DNA of 64,000 nt from Rhizomicrobium palustre (lineage in GTDB: Bacteria; Pseudomonadota; Alphaproteobacteria; Micropepsales; Micropepsaceae): assembly GCF_011761565.1 (NCBI RefSeq), contig NZ_JAASRM010000001.1, forward strand, positions 2,170,139 through 2,234,138. Reading direction: 5' to 3'. Shown piece by piece: positions 25,918-35,219 of the stretch. The notes beneath the pieces are model-generated. The model did not search any database. It saw nothing but the letters and a program-made list of their open reading frames with translations, and was not told the DNA's origin. How positions within the stretch are numbered: the first letter of the stretch is position 1; every line of letters begins with the position of its first letter. The translations under genes and the position numbers were made by a program.

Positions 25918-26589
25918 ATGGCGCGAGGGGCCGCTTCCATTCTCCGGTCGGCCTTGGGCTCGTCGGTCTATGCCGGGCTCGTCTTTGTGGGCGCGGGCAA
26001 TGTCTCTTGGACCCGTGGCTGGATATATGCCGGGCTTTTTGTCGGCACCGCGGTCCTCGGCAGCCTGATCGTGCGTGCGAAGAACCCCGCTTTGTTGGAA
26101 GCGCGCCGCAAAACCCTTCGCAAAGACACCAAAGCTTTCGACAAGCTCTTCTACGCGCTCTTTCTGCCGCTGGTGTCGGCGCTGCCGCTGGTCGCAGGTG
26201 CAGATGCCGGGCGCGGCCACAGCATGCTGTCCTTTGTGGCGGTATATCCGGGCGTCGTGCTGCTTCTTCTCGGCGCGGCGCTCACCACCGCGGCGCTTAT
26301 GGTCAACGCCCATGCCGAAGCCTCGGTGCGCATTGGGGAGGAGCAACGGGTCATTACCACTGGGCCTTACCGCTATCTGCGGCACCCTATGTATACCGGA
26401 ACCCTTCTGGGCTTCCCGGCGGCGGCGCTGATCACCGGCTCGGCTTGGGCGTTTGTTCCTGCAGGGCTGATGAGCCTGCTCTTTGTCTGGCGCACCGCGC
26501 GTGAGGACGCGGCCTTGCATCAGGAGCTTCAAGGCTACGCCGAATACGCCAGCGAAACGCCGTACCGGCTGGTCCCAGGGATTTGGTAG
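25918..26589 (+). CDS. Isoprenylcysteine carboxyl methyltransferase-like membrane methyltransferase
   Basis: A 223-residue membrane protein with about five helices. The C-terminal half holds the ICMT/PEMT signature: ITTGPYRYLRHPMYTGTLLGF (about residues 141-161, SAM pocket) and REDAALHQELQGYAEYASETPYRLVPGIW at the end (Glu and Tyr-x-x-Tyr). In bacteria such proteins methylate small or lipidic acceptors, mostly unknown. The gene is single, converging on fliX 14 bases away. Confidence 0.85.
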   Translation: MARGAASILRSALGSSVYAGLVFVGAGNVSWTRGWIYAGLFVGTAVLGSLIVRAKNPALLEARRKTLRKDTKAFDKLFYALFLPLVSALPLVAGADAGRGHSMLSFVAVYPGVVLLLLGAALTTAALMVNAHAEASVRIGEEQRVITTGPYRYLRHPMYTGTLLGFPAAALITGSAWAFVPAGLMSLLFVWRTAREDAALHQELQGYAEYASETPYRLVPGIW

Positions 26590-26603
26590 GTCTGGCGGCG
26601 CAA

Positions 26604-27044
26604 TTACGCGACGCGCGCGTCCAGCATCTCAAGCTTGGCAAGCTCGACATGGGCACGAAGCTCGATTTCGTCCAGCACGCTTTGCAGGCGCGGATCGGCG
26701 AACTGCTCATGGCGGCGCGAGACGACATTGGCGAGCTTATTCAGCGTGGCGCGCGGAATACCGCCCGCCAGCAAGCCGTCGCGCACTTCATCCAGCATAT
26801 CGAGGATCTGCTCGCCATGCTTCAGGCCGCGCGAACGGCCTTCCGTGGAATCTTCGACCTGTTGCAGCGCCAGGATGGAATCGAGCGCCGCGATAGGGCC
26901 AGGACCGGCCACCATGGAGGCATGCACTTCCTCCTGCGGCGCCGTGGAAGACAAGGAAAAGCTACCGCCCGCCTGCGAAGGCCCTTTGGAGGTCTTGCGG
27001 GTGGCGTTGGTGCGGTCGATCTTGCCGGAGCCGTTGATTTCCAT
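26604..27044 (-). CDS. fliX: Flagellar assembly protein FliX
   Basis: A 146-residue protein. A polar N-terminus with GSGKIDRTNATRK and SFSLSSTAPQEE is followed by the conserved FliX helical region: IAALDSILALQQVED (about residues 51-66), GLKHGEQILDMLDEVRDGLLAGGIPRATLNKLANVVSRRHEQFADPRLQSVLDEIELRAHVELAKLE. In Caulobacter FliX is a trans-acting assembly checkpoint that works with FlbD and is needed for basal-body assembly. No flagellar structural gene is nearby in the window. The start at 27044 (after GGGCGAG) is preferred to 27113, because the extra residues run through a promoter-like palindrome. Confidence 0.87.
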   Translation of the reverse strand: MEINGSGKIDRTNATRKTSKGPSQAGGSFSLSSTAPQEEVHASMVAGPGPIAALDSILALQQVEDSTEGRSRGLKHGEQILDMLDEVRDGLLAGGIPRATLNKLANVVSRRHEQFADPRLQSVLDEIELRAHVELAKLEMLDARVA

Positions 27045-27093
27045 GCGTCTCGCCCAGTTAGCCACAGGAGCATTGCAGCAAGTGGTTAAGACT

Positions 27094-27112
27094 TGGTTGC
27101 GATTCGCAACCA
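27094..27112. promoter_or_regulatory. Palindrome upstream of fliX
   Basis: TGGTTGCGA-T-TCGCAACCA, a perfect 9-bp inverted repeat, 50 bases before the fliX start. A TTAA-GACTTGG-TTGC just beside it (27086-27100) is a degenerate CtrA-like spacing. Confidence 0.4.
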
Positions 27113-27140
27113 TAGCCTAAAGCCCTTAGATGCAGTTGTC

Positions 27141-27623
27141 CTAGGCCCGGTGATAGGGGTGGCCGGCTAGGATGGTGAGGGCGCGATAGACCTGCTCGGA
27201 AAGCATCGCGCGCACCATCAGATGCGGCCAGGTTTGTGGCCCGAAAGCGAGGCTGCGCCCCGCCCGGATGCCGTTGAGGGTGCCAAGTCCATCCGGCCCG
27301 CCGATGATGAAGCAGAGATCCTTGGTGCCCGCATCGCGCAAGGCTCCCAGCATCTCGGCGAAATCCTCAGAGGTCATGCCCTTGCCCTTGGCATCGAGCA
27401 GGATGACATGGGCGCCCTGCGGCACGCGTCCGCAGAGCTTTTCCGCCTCTTCGGCCATGCGCTTTTGCACCTCGCGGTGCTTGGAGACCGAGACTTCTTC
27501 CACCGTCACGGCGGGAAAGCCCATATTTCGACCCATCATCGCCGCGCGATGGATGAAGTCCTCGGTCAGCGTGCCTTCCGCCGTTCCGCGTGAAAACCCA
27601 ACAGCCAGAATGGTCAGTCGCAT
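27141..27623 (-). CDS. rlmH: 23S rRNA (pseudouridine1915-N3)-methyltransferase RlmH
   Basis: A 160-residue SPOUT-class methyltransferase that modifies pseudouridine 1915 in helix 69 of 23S rRNA. It has VILLDAKGKGMTSEDFAEML near residue 73, the knot FIIGGPDGLG near 105 and the C-terminal LAFGPQTWPHLMVRAMLSEQVYRALTILAGHPYHRA with the terminal Tyr-His. It lies 12 bases after rsfS in the nadD-rsfS-rlmH order conserved in many bacteria. Confidence 0.96.
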   Translation of the reverse strand: MRLTILAVGFSRGTAEGTLTEDFIHRAAMMGRNMGFPAVTVEEVSVSKHREVQKRMAEEAEKLCGRVPQGAHVILLDAKGKGMTSEDFAEMLGALRDAGTKDLCFIIGGPDGLGTLNGIRAGRSLAFGPQTWPHLMVRAMLSEQVYRALTILAGHPYHRA

Positions 27624-27635
27624 AGCCTTGTCGCC

Positions 27636-28592
27636 TTAGCTGGCGGCCCGGCCGCGCTTGGGCTCTTCCACGCTCCACATGCCTTCGAGGTCGTAATAGT
27701 CACGCACTTCCGGGCGGAAGATATGGACGATCACGTCACCGGCATCGACCAGCACCCAATCGCCTTGCTGTGCGCCCGAAAGCGGGCGGGTGCCGTAACC
27801 AGCTTCCTTCAGACGGCGCGCGAGATGCTCGGCAATCGCGGCGACATGGCGCGAAGAGCGGCCCGAGGCCACCACGATCGCGTCACAGAGCGAGGAACGG
27901 CCATCCAGCGGGATCACGGAAATCTCTTCGGCCTTATCGTCTTCCAGCGAGGTGACGATGCGGTTGATGAGAGGGTCATCATAGGTTGGCGCGGGCAGAG
28001 CGGCTTCCACGACCGGTTCGGGCTCTGTGGCTTCAACAACCGGCTCGGGTGCAACGGCTACTGGCTCATCCGCATCCACTACCGGCGCGGGCGCCTGTTC
28101 GATCTCAGGCGCGGCCACCTCGATCGCCGGGGCTGGAGTATTCTCGGCTGCCTTCTTTTTTGCGACGGGCTTTTTCGCGACGGGTTTCTTCGGAGCAGGC
28201 GCCTTAGCGACGGGTTTCTTCGCAGCGGGCGCCTTCACGGCGGACTTCTTTGGAGCTGCCGTCTTAGCGACCGGCTTCTTCGCAGCAGGTGCCTTCGCGA
28301 TGGGCTTCTTTGGAGCTGTCGCCTTTGCGACGGGCTTCTTCGGAGCAGGCGTCCTGGCGGCTGACTTCTTCGGAGCTGTCGCCTTTGCGACGGACTTCTT
28401 GGCAGCAGGTGCCTTCGCGACGGGCTTCTTCGGAGCAGGCGTCTTGGCGACGGACTTCTTCGGAGCTGCCACCTTCGCGACAGGCTTCTTCACGCCAGCC
28501 TTTTTCGCCGTGGGCTTCTTGACGATCTTTTTCGGGGCCACTTTCTTGGCGGGCGCCTTTTCCGCGACCGCTTTCTTGGTGGTCTTCTTCAC
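27636..28592 (-). CDS. rsfS: Ribosomal silencing factor RsfS with a Lys/Ala/Pro repeat tail
   Basis: 318 residues from a GTG at 28592. The last ~110 residues are a normal RsfS domain (LINRIVTSLEDDKAEEISVIPL... to VIVHIFRPEVRDYYDLEGMW), which binds L14 of the large subunit and blocks subunit joining in starvation. RsfS proteins are usually 105-150 residues. Here a ~145-residue histone-H1-like region precedes it, with about eleven decapeptides of the KKPVAKAPAP type, then a Pro/Glu/Val acidic linker (about 150-205). The frame stays open and Lys/Ala-rich for 31 codons above the GTG, so a non-standard start (CTG 28685 or ATC 28688, after CGGAGA) is possible. Confidence 0.93.
   Translation of the reverse strand: MKKTTKKAVAEKAPAKKVAPKKIVKKPTAKKAGVKKPVAKVAAPKKSVAKTPAPKKPVAKAPAAKKSVAKATAPKKSAARTPAPKKPVAKATAPKKPIAKAPAAKKPVAKTAAPKKSAVKAPAAKKPVAKAPAPKKPVAKKPVAKKKAAENTPAPAIEVAAPEIEQAPAPVVDADEPVAVAPEPVVEATEPEPVVEAALPAPTYDDPLINRIVTSLEDDKAEEISVIPLDGRSSLCDAIVVASGRSSRHVAAIAEHLARRLKEAGYGTRPLSGAQQGDWVLVDAGDVIVHIFRPEVRDYYDLEGMWSVEEPKRGRAAS
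28160..28490 (-). repeat. 30-bp tandem repeats within rsfS
   Basis: About eleven imperfect 30-bp units encoding KK[PS][VAI]xK[ATV][PA]A[PA]. The DNA units have drifted but keep the decapeptide period. Confidence 0.8.
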
Positions 28593-28715
28593 TGCCTTTT
28601 TTGCCTCGGGCTTCTTCGCTTTGGGCTTTTGGGCTGCCGATTTTTTCGCGGCGGGCTTTTTGGCAGTTGCCTTCTTGGTAACCAGGATCGTTCTCCGTGA
28701 GGATAGATGTGACTG

Positions 28716-29294
28716 CTAATCTACCACGCCAGCCTTAGCCTCGCTACTGCGGGCTCGGATGGCGGTGGCGCTGAGTTCATTTCGCCGCCCATCCAGGACG
28801 GTGAAGCGATAGCCCATGGCCTGGATGGCCTTGGCCTTGAGCGCGGCCAGAACATAGCCGGGGCGTTGCACCACGATAGCGGGCAGGTGGTCGAGAATAT
28901 CCTGCCAATGCTGCCAGCGGTGGAACTGTTCCAGATTGTCGCTGCCCATCAGCCAGAAGAAATCTACATCCGGGAAGCGCGATTTTAGGACCCGCACCGT
29001 GTCATTGGTGTAGCGGCTTTCGATGGTCTGCTCGAGGTCGCTGATGATGAGGCGGCGGTCACCCTTGGCAATGGCGCGCGCGCTCGCAAGCCGGGCCTGA
29101 AGCGGCGCCATGCCCTTGGTGGGCTTCAAAGGGTTCTGCGGCGAGACCAGGAACCAGACGTAATCGAGTTTCATCCGCTTGATCGCGGTTTCCGCGACAT
29201 AGCGATGCCCCGCATGCGCCGGATTGAACGACCCGCCCAGCAAACCAATGCGCAATCCCTTGGCGATGGGGCCAGGGGGACGAAGGAAAGTCAT
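28716..29294 (-). CDS. nadD: Nicotinate-nucleotide adenylyltransferase
   Basis: A 192-residue nucleotidyltransferase that makes nicotinate adenine dinucleotide from NaMN and ATP in NAD synthesis. It has GLLGGSFNPAHAGHRYVAE near residue 17 (the GxxHxGH-type ATP motif), VWFLVSPQNPLK near 46, WLMGSDNLEQFHRWQHW near 114 and the C-terminal LSATAIRAR, standing for ISSTxIR. The stop codon is in the same reading frame as the open rsfS leader, 123 bases upstream of the rsfS GTG. Confidence 0.95.
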   Translation of the reverse strand: MTFLRPPGPIAKGLRIGLLGGSFNPAHAGHRYVAETAIKRMKLDYVWFLVSPQNPLKPTKGMAPLQARLASARAIAKGDRRLIISDLEQTIESRYTNDTVRVLKSRFPDVDFFWLMGSDNLEQFHRWQHWQDILDHLPAIVVQRPGYVLAALKAKAIQAMGYRFTVLDGRRNELSATAIRARSSEAKAGVVD

Positions 29295-29302
29295 GGCAAT
29301 TC

Positions 29303-29450
29303 CCCATCACCCCCCCCTTGCGGGGGCGAGTGGCGCCAGCGTGCGAGCGGAGAGCGAAGCGATCCGGGTGGGGGGAAGCGCTCGGTGAGAACTCCCCACC
29401 CGAAATTTGCGGAAGCAAATTTCGACCTCCCCACAAGGGGGAGGTAAAAT
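29303..29450. repeat. Two palindromic repeat units between proA and nadD
   Basis: Unit one (29303-29385) carries CCCCCCCTTGCGGGGGCGAGTGG. Unit two (29390-29450) carries CGAAATTTGC-GGAA-GCAAATTTCG between CTCCCCAC and CCTCCCCACAAGGGGGAGGT. The same CGAAATTTGC hairpin recurs at 31880-31903 inside another repeat. Confidence 0.7.
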
Positions 29451-29459
29451 TGAAGAGCT

Positions 29460-30725
29460 TTACCCACGAATCTGCCCCGTGCCGCGCAGCATGTATTTGA
29501 ACGTCGTGAGCTGTTCGACGCCGACGGGGCCGCGGGCGTGCATTTTGCCGGTGCCGATACCGATCTCCGCTCCCATGCCGAACTCGCCGCCATCGGCAAA
29601 TTGGGTGGAGGCATTCCAGATCACGATGGCGGAATCGATCCCGTTGAGGAAGCGCGCCGCGACGTTGGCGTCTTCCGTGATGATTGCATCGGTGTGATGC
29701 GAACCGTAATGCTCGATATGGGCAATGGCGGCTTCCACCCCATCCACGACTTTCACGGAGATAATCGCATCAAGATATTCTGTGCGCCAATCTTCTTCCG
29801 TAGCGGGCTTAGCGGCGGGATAGAGCGCGCGAATGGAATCATCGCCACGAATCTCGCAAGCCTTGGCGGTAAGATCGTTCAGCACGGCGAGTGTCAGTTC
29901 CGGCGCGACGCCGCGGTCAATCAGAAGGGTCTCGGTCGAGCCGCAGACGCCGGTACGCCGCATCTTCGCATTCACCACAATGGCGCGGGCTTTTTCCGCA
30001 TCCGCGCTGGGGTGAATATAGGTGTGGCAAATGCCTTCCAGATGCGCCAGCACCGGCACACGCGCTTCATCTTGCACCCGTGCCACAAGGGATTTGCCGC
30101 CGCGCGGGATGATAAGATCCACGGCGCCTGAAAGCCCTTTGAGCAACAGCCCCACGGCAGCACGGTCGGTGGTCGGCACCAGCTGCACAATCTCTTTCGG
30201 CAACCCCGCCGCAGCGAGCCCGTCTTGGATCGCCGCCAAAATGCTGTGCGAGGATTTCACCGATTCAGACCCGCCGCGCAGGATCACCGCATTGCCGCTC
30301 TTCAGGCAGAGCGCGGCGGCATCCGCCGTCACATTCGGGCGGCTCTCATAAATGATCCCGATCACGCCGATAGGGGTGGCGACGCGCGCAATGTCGAGGC
30401 CATTGGGGCGGCTCCAGCGCGCCAACTCGCGCCCGACCGGATCGGGCAGGGCGGCGATCTCTTCGATGCCCTTCGCCATGGCTTCCACGCGCTTTTCATC
30501 CAGCATCAGCCGGTCGAGCATGGAGCCGGAAAGCCCGTTATCCTTCGCCCGCGCCATATCTTCGCCATTGGCGGCGAGGATCGCAGCTTTGCTCGCACGG
30601 ATCGCGGCGGCGGCGGCCAGAAGCGCTTTTTTCTTGGTCTCGGTGGAAGCTTCGCGGATCGCGCGCGCGGCCGATTTCGCGGCCTCCCCCAACGCGTTCA
30701 TCTCGGTGACCAGGGTGTCAGCCAT
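29460..30725 (-). CDS. proA: Glutamate-5-semialdehyde dehydrogenase (gamma-glutamyl phosphate reductase)
   Basis: A 421-residue enzyme for the second step of proline synthesis, NADPH reduction of gamma-glutamyl phosphate. It has [37 protein letters not shown] (about residues 117-154), [11 protein letters not shown] near 205, the active Cys in [15 protein letters not shown] near 260 and [33 protein letters not shown]-type sequence near 380. The 5' end overlaps proB by 8 bases. A terminator-like repeat region follows. Confidence 0.97.
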   Translation of the reverse strand: MADTLVTEMNALGEAAKSAARAIREASTETKKKALLAAAAAIRASKAAILAANGEDMARAKDNGLSGSMLDRLMLDEKRVEAMAKGIEEIAALPDPVGRELARWSRPNGLDIARVATPIGVIGIIYESRPNVTADAAALCLKSGNAVILRGGSESVKSSHSILAAIQDGLAAAGLPKEIVQLVPTTDRAAVGLLLKGLSGAVDLIIPRGGKSLVARVQDEARVPVLAHLEGICHTYIHPSADAEKARAIVVNAKMRRTGVCGSTETLLIDRGVAPELTLAVLNDLTAKACEIRGDDSIRALYPAAKPATEEDWRTEYLDAIISVKVVDGVEAAIAHIEHYGSHHTDAIITEDANVAARFLNGIDSAIVIWNASTQFADGGEFGMGAEIGIGTGKMHARGPVGVEQLTTFKYMLRGTGQIRG

Positions 30726-31845
30726 GTTCCACCATCAGGATCAGGTCGTCACGATGGATCATCTCATCGCGGCCGCTATAGCCCAGAATGTCTTCAATCT
30801 CCGCGCTTTTCTTGCCCGCGATGCGTTCGGCATCGCCCGCACCATAGGCCGTCAGGCCCCGTGCGATTTCTTCGCCCTTCTGGTCTTTCACGATCACTGC
30901 GTCGCCGCGCTCAAAACGGCCATCAATTTGGCGGATGCCGATGGGAAGCAGGCTCGAGCCCTTCTTCAACGCCCGAACCGCACCATCATCCACGATCAAG
31001 ACGCCTTGGGGGTGCAGCACGCCGCCGATCCAGCGCTTGCGCGCCGCCGCCGGGCTTTCGGAAGCAAAGAAACGCGTGCTGCGCGCGCCGTTACGAATAG
31101 CAGCAATGGGATGAGAGGGTTTGCCCTTGGCGATCACGACATCTGAGCCCGCCGCAATCGCGATTTTCGCTGCGATGATTTTGGAGGTCATGCCGCCGCG
31201 CCCGAAGCCGGAAATCGATCCGCCCGCCATCGCCTCGATCTCAGGCGTGATATGGGGCACTTCGGAGATATGCTCCGCGTTCGGATCAAGTCCCGGATTG
31301 GCGGTATAAAGCCCATCCACGTCCGACAGCAGCACCAGGCAATCGGCTTCCATCATGGAGGCGACGCGGGCGGCAAGCTGGTCGTTATCGCCGAACTGAA
31401 TTTCGCTAGTCGCCACCGTGTCGTTCTCGTTGATCACGGGCACCGCGCCCAATTCGAGCAAGGTTTTCAGCGTCGCGCGGGCATTCAAATAGCGCCTGCG
31501 ATCCTCGGTATCATCGAGGATGAGCAGCACCTGCGCCGCGATGATATCTTCGGTGCGCAACACATCCGCCCAGGCGCCCGCAAGGCGTACTTGTCCCGCC
31601 GCTGCTGCCGCCTGGCTTTCTTCGAGCCGCAACGGTCCGGGCTTCAGCTTCAAGGCCCGCCGCCCCAGCGCGATGGCGCCGGAGGAAACCAGCACCACGC
31701 CTTTGCCTTCGCGCTTCAAGGCGGCGATGTCTGCCGCCAGCGAGTTCAGCCATTCGCGCCGCAGAGTCCCCGTCTCGCCATCGACCAACAGCGAAGAACC
31801 AACCTTGATGACGATGAGGCGGGCGGAGGACAGGATATCGGTCAT
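30718..31845 (-). CDS. proB: Glutamate 5-kinase
   Basis: 375 residues, with an amino-acid kinase domain ([66 protein letters not shown]) and a C-terminal PUA domain (about residues 285-360), the full-length form. It phosphorylates glutamate, the first and usually proline-inhibited step of proline synthesis. It is the start of a proBA unit; the 240-base gap above it is filled by an inverted repeat pair, so its promoter must lie within or between them. Confidence 0.97.
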   Translation of the reverse strand: MTDILSSARLIVIKVGSSLLVDGETGTLRREWLNSLAADIAALKREGKGVVLVSSGAIALGRRALKLKPGPLRLEESQAAAAAGQVRLAGAWADVLRTEDIIAAQVLLILDDTEDRRRYLNARATLKTLLELGAVPVINENDTVATSEIQFGDNDQLAARVASMMEADCLVLLSDVDGLYTANPGLDPNAEHISEVPHITPEIEAMAGGSISGFGRGGMTSKIIAAKIAIAAGSDVVIAKGKPSHPIAAIRNGARSTRFFASESPAAARKRWIGGVLHPQGVLIVDDGAVRALKKGSSLLPIGIRQIDGRFERGDAVIVKDQKGEEIARGLTAYGAGDAERIAGKKSAEIEDILGYSGRDEMIHRDDLILMVEHG

Positions 31846-31856
31846 AGCACGAGCTC

Positions 31857-32066
31857 TTACCCTCCCCTTGAGGGAGGGTCGAAATTTGCGGAAGCAAATT
31901 TCGGAGAGGGGTATGTCGTGACGAGGAAGTCTGTCTGATTTCTCAGAATAAGGCTGCGCATGTTCAGGCGCTTTGCGTCGTTATCGGCGACACGACATAC
32001 CCCTCCCCGATCCGCCGTCGCGCGCTGCGCTCGGGCGTATCGACCCTCCCTCAAGGGGAGGGTGAA
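31857..32066. repeat. Composite inverted-repeat element between obgE and proB
   Basis: The left end (31858-31920) and right end (31990-32066) are inverted copies. Both carry ACCCTCCCCTTGAGGGAGGGT then CGA at the outside and GGAGGGGTATGTCGTG at the inside (AGAGGGG on the left). The insert between these blocks differs: an AATTTGC-GGAA-GCAAATT hairpin on the left, a GC-rich CGCGCGCTGCGCTCGGGCG stretch on the right. About 70 bases of unique DNA lie between the ends. No reading frame is contained. Confidence 0.75.
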
Positions 32067-32086
32067 GGAATGTGCCGCATCAGCAC

Positions 32087-33181
<1,095 letters not shown>

Positions 33182-33793
33182 TTATGACGCAATCGCCGTG
33201 GGGACGAAACCGCTGATCTCATCGGGGTGAGGGGCCTGACGAGGGGCCGTAAACAGCGCCTTTTTTCGCTCGAAATGGGCCGCCGTCAACCGCGTGCGGT
33301 TGCAAAGCACGGCTTCAGCGCGGGCGCGGGAGAATTGTTTCTCCACATGGCTCGCCTGAAAGCCGAGTTTTCCGAGCACCCGGCCGGAGGCGAGGTTGTC
33401 GTGATACCAGCCCGCCCAGACCTCATCCGCCTTCAAAACATCAAAGGCGAAATGCAGGAGCCGGGCCGCAGCTTCGGTCGCAAAGCCCTGTTTCCAATAG
33501 GGTTTGGCGATCCAATAGCCGAGCTGAAAGCGCCCATCTTTGAGGTTAAGGCCGCAACAGCCGATGGTTTCGCCACCCTCTTTCTTGCGGATGGCGAAGA
33601 CGTAGGCCTCTCCCCGGGCGCGAGCTTCGGTCACCATGGAAAGGAATGCCTTGGCGTCGCTCTCGTCATAGGGGTGGGGCGCGGTGGCCAAGTTCTTGGC
33701 GACGGTGAAGTCGCCAAGTCCCAGCGCAAACGCAGCCAGATCGCTCTCCTCAGGTGCGCTCAACAGGAGGCGCTGTGTGTCCAATCTGGTCAT
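33182..33793 (-). CDS. GNAT family acetyltransferase, RimJ/RimL type (tandem copy 2)
   Basis: A 203-residue RimJ/RimL-like acetyltransferase. It opens TRLDTQRLLLSAPEESD; the GYWIAKPYWKQGFATEAAARLLHFAF acetyl-CoA region is near residue 92 and SGRVLGKLGF near 133. It is a tandem paralogue of the gene one base upstream, sharing RLLL, ARGEAYxFAI, YWKQGFATEA and SGRVLGKLGF. Substrates may be protein N-termini or small amines. It is placed between rpmA and obgE, as often seen in Alphaproteobacteria. Confidence 0.87.
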   Translation of the reverse strand: MTRLDTQRLLLSAPEESDLAAFALGLGDFTVAKNLATAPHPYDESDAKAFLSMVTEARARGEAYVFAIRKKEGGETIGCCGLNLKDGRFQLGYWIAKPYWKQGFATEAAARLLHFAFDVLKADEVWAGWYHDNLASGRVLGKLGFQASHVEKQFSRARAEAVLCNRTRLTAAHFERKKALFTAPRQAPHPDEISGFVPTAIAS

Positions 33794-33794
33794 T

Positions 33795-34418
33795 TTACGC
33801 CCCCTGACAGCAGGTTAGAGCGGCATCCCATCGAAGTCCGCTCCGTTGCGGGACCCAGTGGGATTGTTGAGGAGACACTCGGCGCGGCTTTCGACCGAAA
33901 TTCTCCCGGTACAGCTCCATCCTGTGGCTCAGGGCCTTCAGGCCCCTGGCCGGGGTGGTCGACGCCTCAGCGCGGAGAGGCGTAAAGCCGAGCTTGCCCA
34001 AGACGCGTCCCGAAGCAGGGGCATCATCGAACCAGCGCGCGGCAATGCGCTCGGCCTTCAAGGTCTTGAAGGCGAATCCGGCAAGCTTCTTGGCGGCTTC
34101 ACTGGCAAAGCCCTGGCCCCAGAAGGGGCGGGCGATCCAGAAGGAAATCTCATATGCACCCTCATGGAGGGTCAACGAGCAGAAACCTAGAAGACGCCCG
34201 GATTCCTTTCGGACAATGGCAAAGCTATACGCCTCGCCCCTGGCTTGGTCCTCAATAGCCTTCTTTACGAGGTGCTCGGCATCGCGCGTCGTAATCGGGA
34301 AGGGGGAGGAGTCCATGTTCTTGGCGATCTCGTAATCGCCAAGCCAGCGCGCGATGGCCGGGGCATCCCCAAAAACAGGGGGCCTTAACAATAACCGCTC
34401 GGTCTCTAATCTAGGCAT
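33795..34418 (-). CDS. GNAT family acetyltransferase, RimJ/RimL type (tandem copy 1)
   Basis: A 207-residue RimJ/RimL-like acetyltransferase: PRLETERLLLRPPVFGDA, ISFWIARPFWGQGFASEAAKKLAGFAF near residue 89 and SGRVLGKLGFTPL near 134. It ends with an unusual ~30-residue Arg/Gln/Trp/Cys-rich tail that does not look like acetyltransferase sequence and may reflect an old loss of the original stop. The next gene starts one base after its stop. Confidence 0.85.
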   Translation of the reverse strand: MPRLETERLLLRPPVFGDAPAIARWLGDYEIAKNMDSSPFPITTRDAEHLVKKAIEDQARGEAYSFAIVRKESGRLLGFCSLTLHEGAYEISFWIARPFWGQGFASEAAKKLAGFAFKTLKAERIAARWFDDAPASGRVLGKLGFTPLRAEASTTPARGLKALSHRMELYRENFGRKPRRVSPQQSHWVPQRSGLRWDAALTCCQGA

Positions 34419-34451
34419 TTTGGTTCCCTTTCAGGCGTTGATGGCAAGGGA

Positions 34452-34483
34452 ACAAAAAAGGGAGATGGCGGACCATCTCCCTT
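34452..34483 (-). terminator. Terminator of rplU-rpmA
   Basis: A perfect 11-bp stem AAGGGAGATGG/CCATCTCCCTT with a 4-base loop. On the minus strand it is followed by TTTTTT. Confidence 0.9.
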
Positions 34484-34528
34484 GCCTTGTGGGCCGCCAT
34501 CTTAGTGGCAGCCTATGTCTTCAGCTGC

Positions 34529-34810
34529 CTATTCCGCTGCCTGCTTCGTAGCCGTAATCGCCGGAAGGACCGAAACGAAGGTGCGGCGCTTGAAGCCCTT
34601 ATGGAAGGATACGTGACCATCGGTAAGCGCAAAGAGGGTGTGGTCTTTGCCCATGCCGACGTTCTTACCCGGGTGGAATTGGGTGCCGCGCTGACGGATG
34701 ATCACATTGCCGGCGTCGATCGCCTGGCCGCCGAAAATCTTCACGCCGAGGCGCTGGCCGGCAGAGTCGCGACCGTTGCGGGAGGAACCGCCTGCTTTCT
34801 TATGTGCCAT
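34529..34810 (-). CDS. rpmA: 50S ribosomal protein L27
   Basis: 93 residues, beginning [31 protein letters not shown], the universal L27 N-terminus that reaches the peptidyl-transferase centre. The family length is about 85-90. It lies 11 bases after rplU and is co-transcribed with it. Confidence 0.98.
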   Translation of the reverse strand: MAHKKAGGSSRNGRDSAGQRLGVKIFGGQAIDAGNVIIRQRGTQFHPGKNVGMGKDHTLFALTDGHVSFHKGFKRRTFVSVLPAITATKQAAE

Positions 34811-34821
34811 AGTCCGCTCCC

Positions 34822-35130
34822 TTAGGCCGAGATTGCCGTGATCTTGATCTGGGTGAAGCTTTGGCGATGGCCGCGCTTCCGATGCGTGTTCTTGCGGCGC
34901 TTCTTCTTGAAGGCCACGACCTTTTCACCCTTGCCCTGGGCAAGGATTTCGGCGGTCACGGACGCGCCTTCAACCAGCGGGGCGCCGGTCTTGGGGGACT
35001 CGCCGCCAAGCACCAGGACTTCACCGATTTTCAGTTCGGCGCCGACGTCGCCGGCGACCTTTTCGATGTTCAGGACGTCGTCCTGAGCCACCTTGTATTG
35101 TTTGCCGCCCGTGCGGATTACCGCGAACAT
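34822..35130 (-). CDS. rplU: 50S ribosomal protein L21
   Basis: 102 residues: [28 protein letters not shown], then [27 protein letters not shown], the L21 rRNA-binding end. The ATG at 35130 is the conserved start. A well-formed sigma70 promoter lies 62-89 bases upstream (35192-35219). Confidence 0.98.
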   Translation of the reverse strand: MFAVIRTGGKQYKVAQDDVLNIEKVAGDVGAELKIGEVLVLGGESPKTGAPLVEGASVTAEILAQGKGEKVVAFKKKRRKNTHRKRGHRQSFTQIKITAISA

Positions 35131-35191
35131 GAGCCAAGTCCCTGAATAGAATGGTTTTACCGAGGAACGCGGGCTCCTCAGCGAGCGGCGC

Positions 35192-35219
35192 AATATACTG
35201 GTCAAAGTTTCGGGGTCAA
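35192..35219 (-). promoter_or_regulatory. Sigma70 promoter of rplU-rpmA
   Basis: Minus strand: TTGACC (35219-35214), 16-base spacer, TATATT (35197-35192). The predicted leader is about 55 bases, with a GAGGA/TCCTC hairpin near 35165-35182. Confidence 0.7.

Noticed and set aside
28160-28490. CRISPR array
   Set aside because: The 30-bp periodicity is coding tandem repeats without spacers, in frame with rsfS.
30225-31100. Plus-strand ORFs opposite proBA
   Set aside because: Both proA and proB are complete on the minus strand; the opposing frames lack any domain.
31857-32066. Insertion sequence
   Set aside because: Terminal inverted repeats are present but there is no transposase frame and only ~70 bases of inner DNA; classed as a repeat element.
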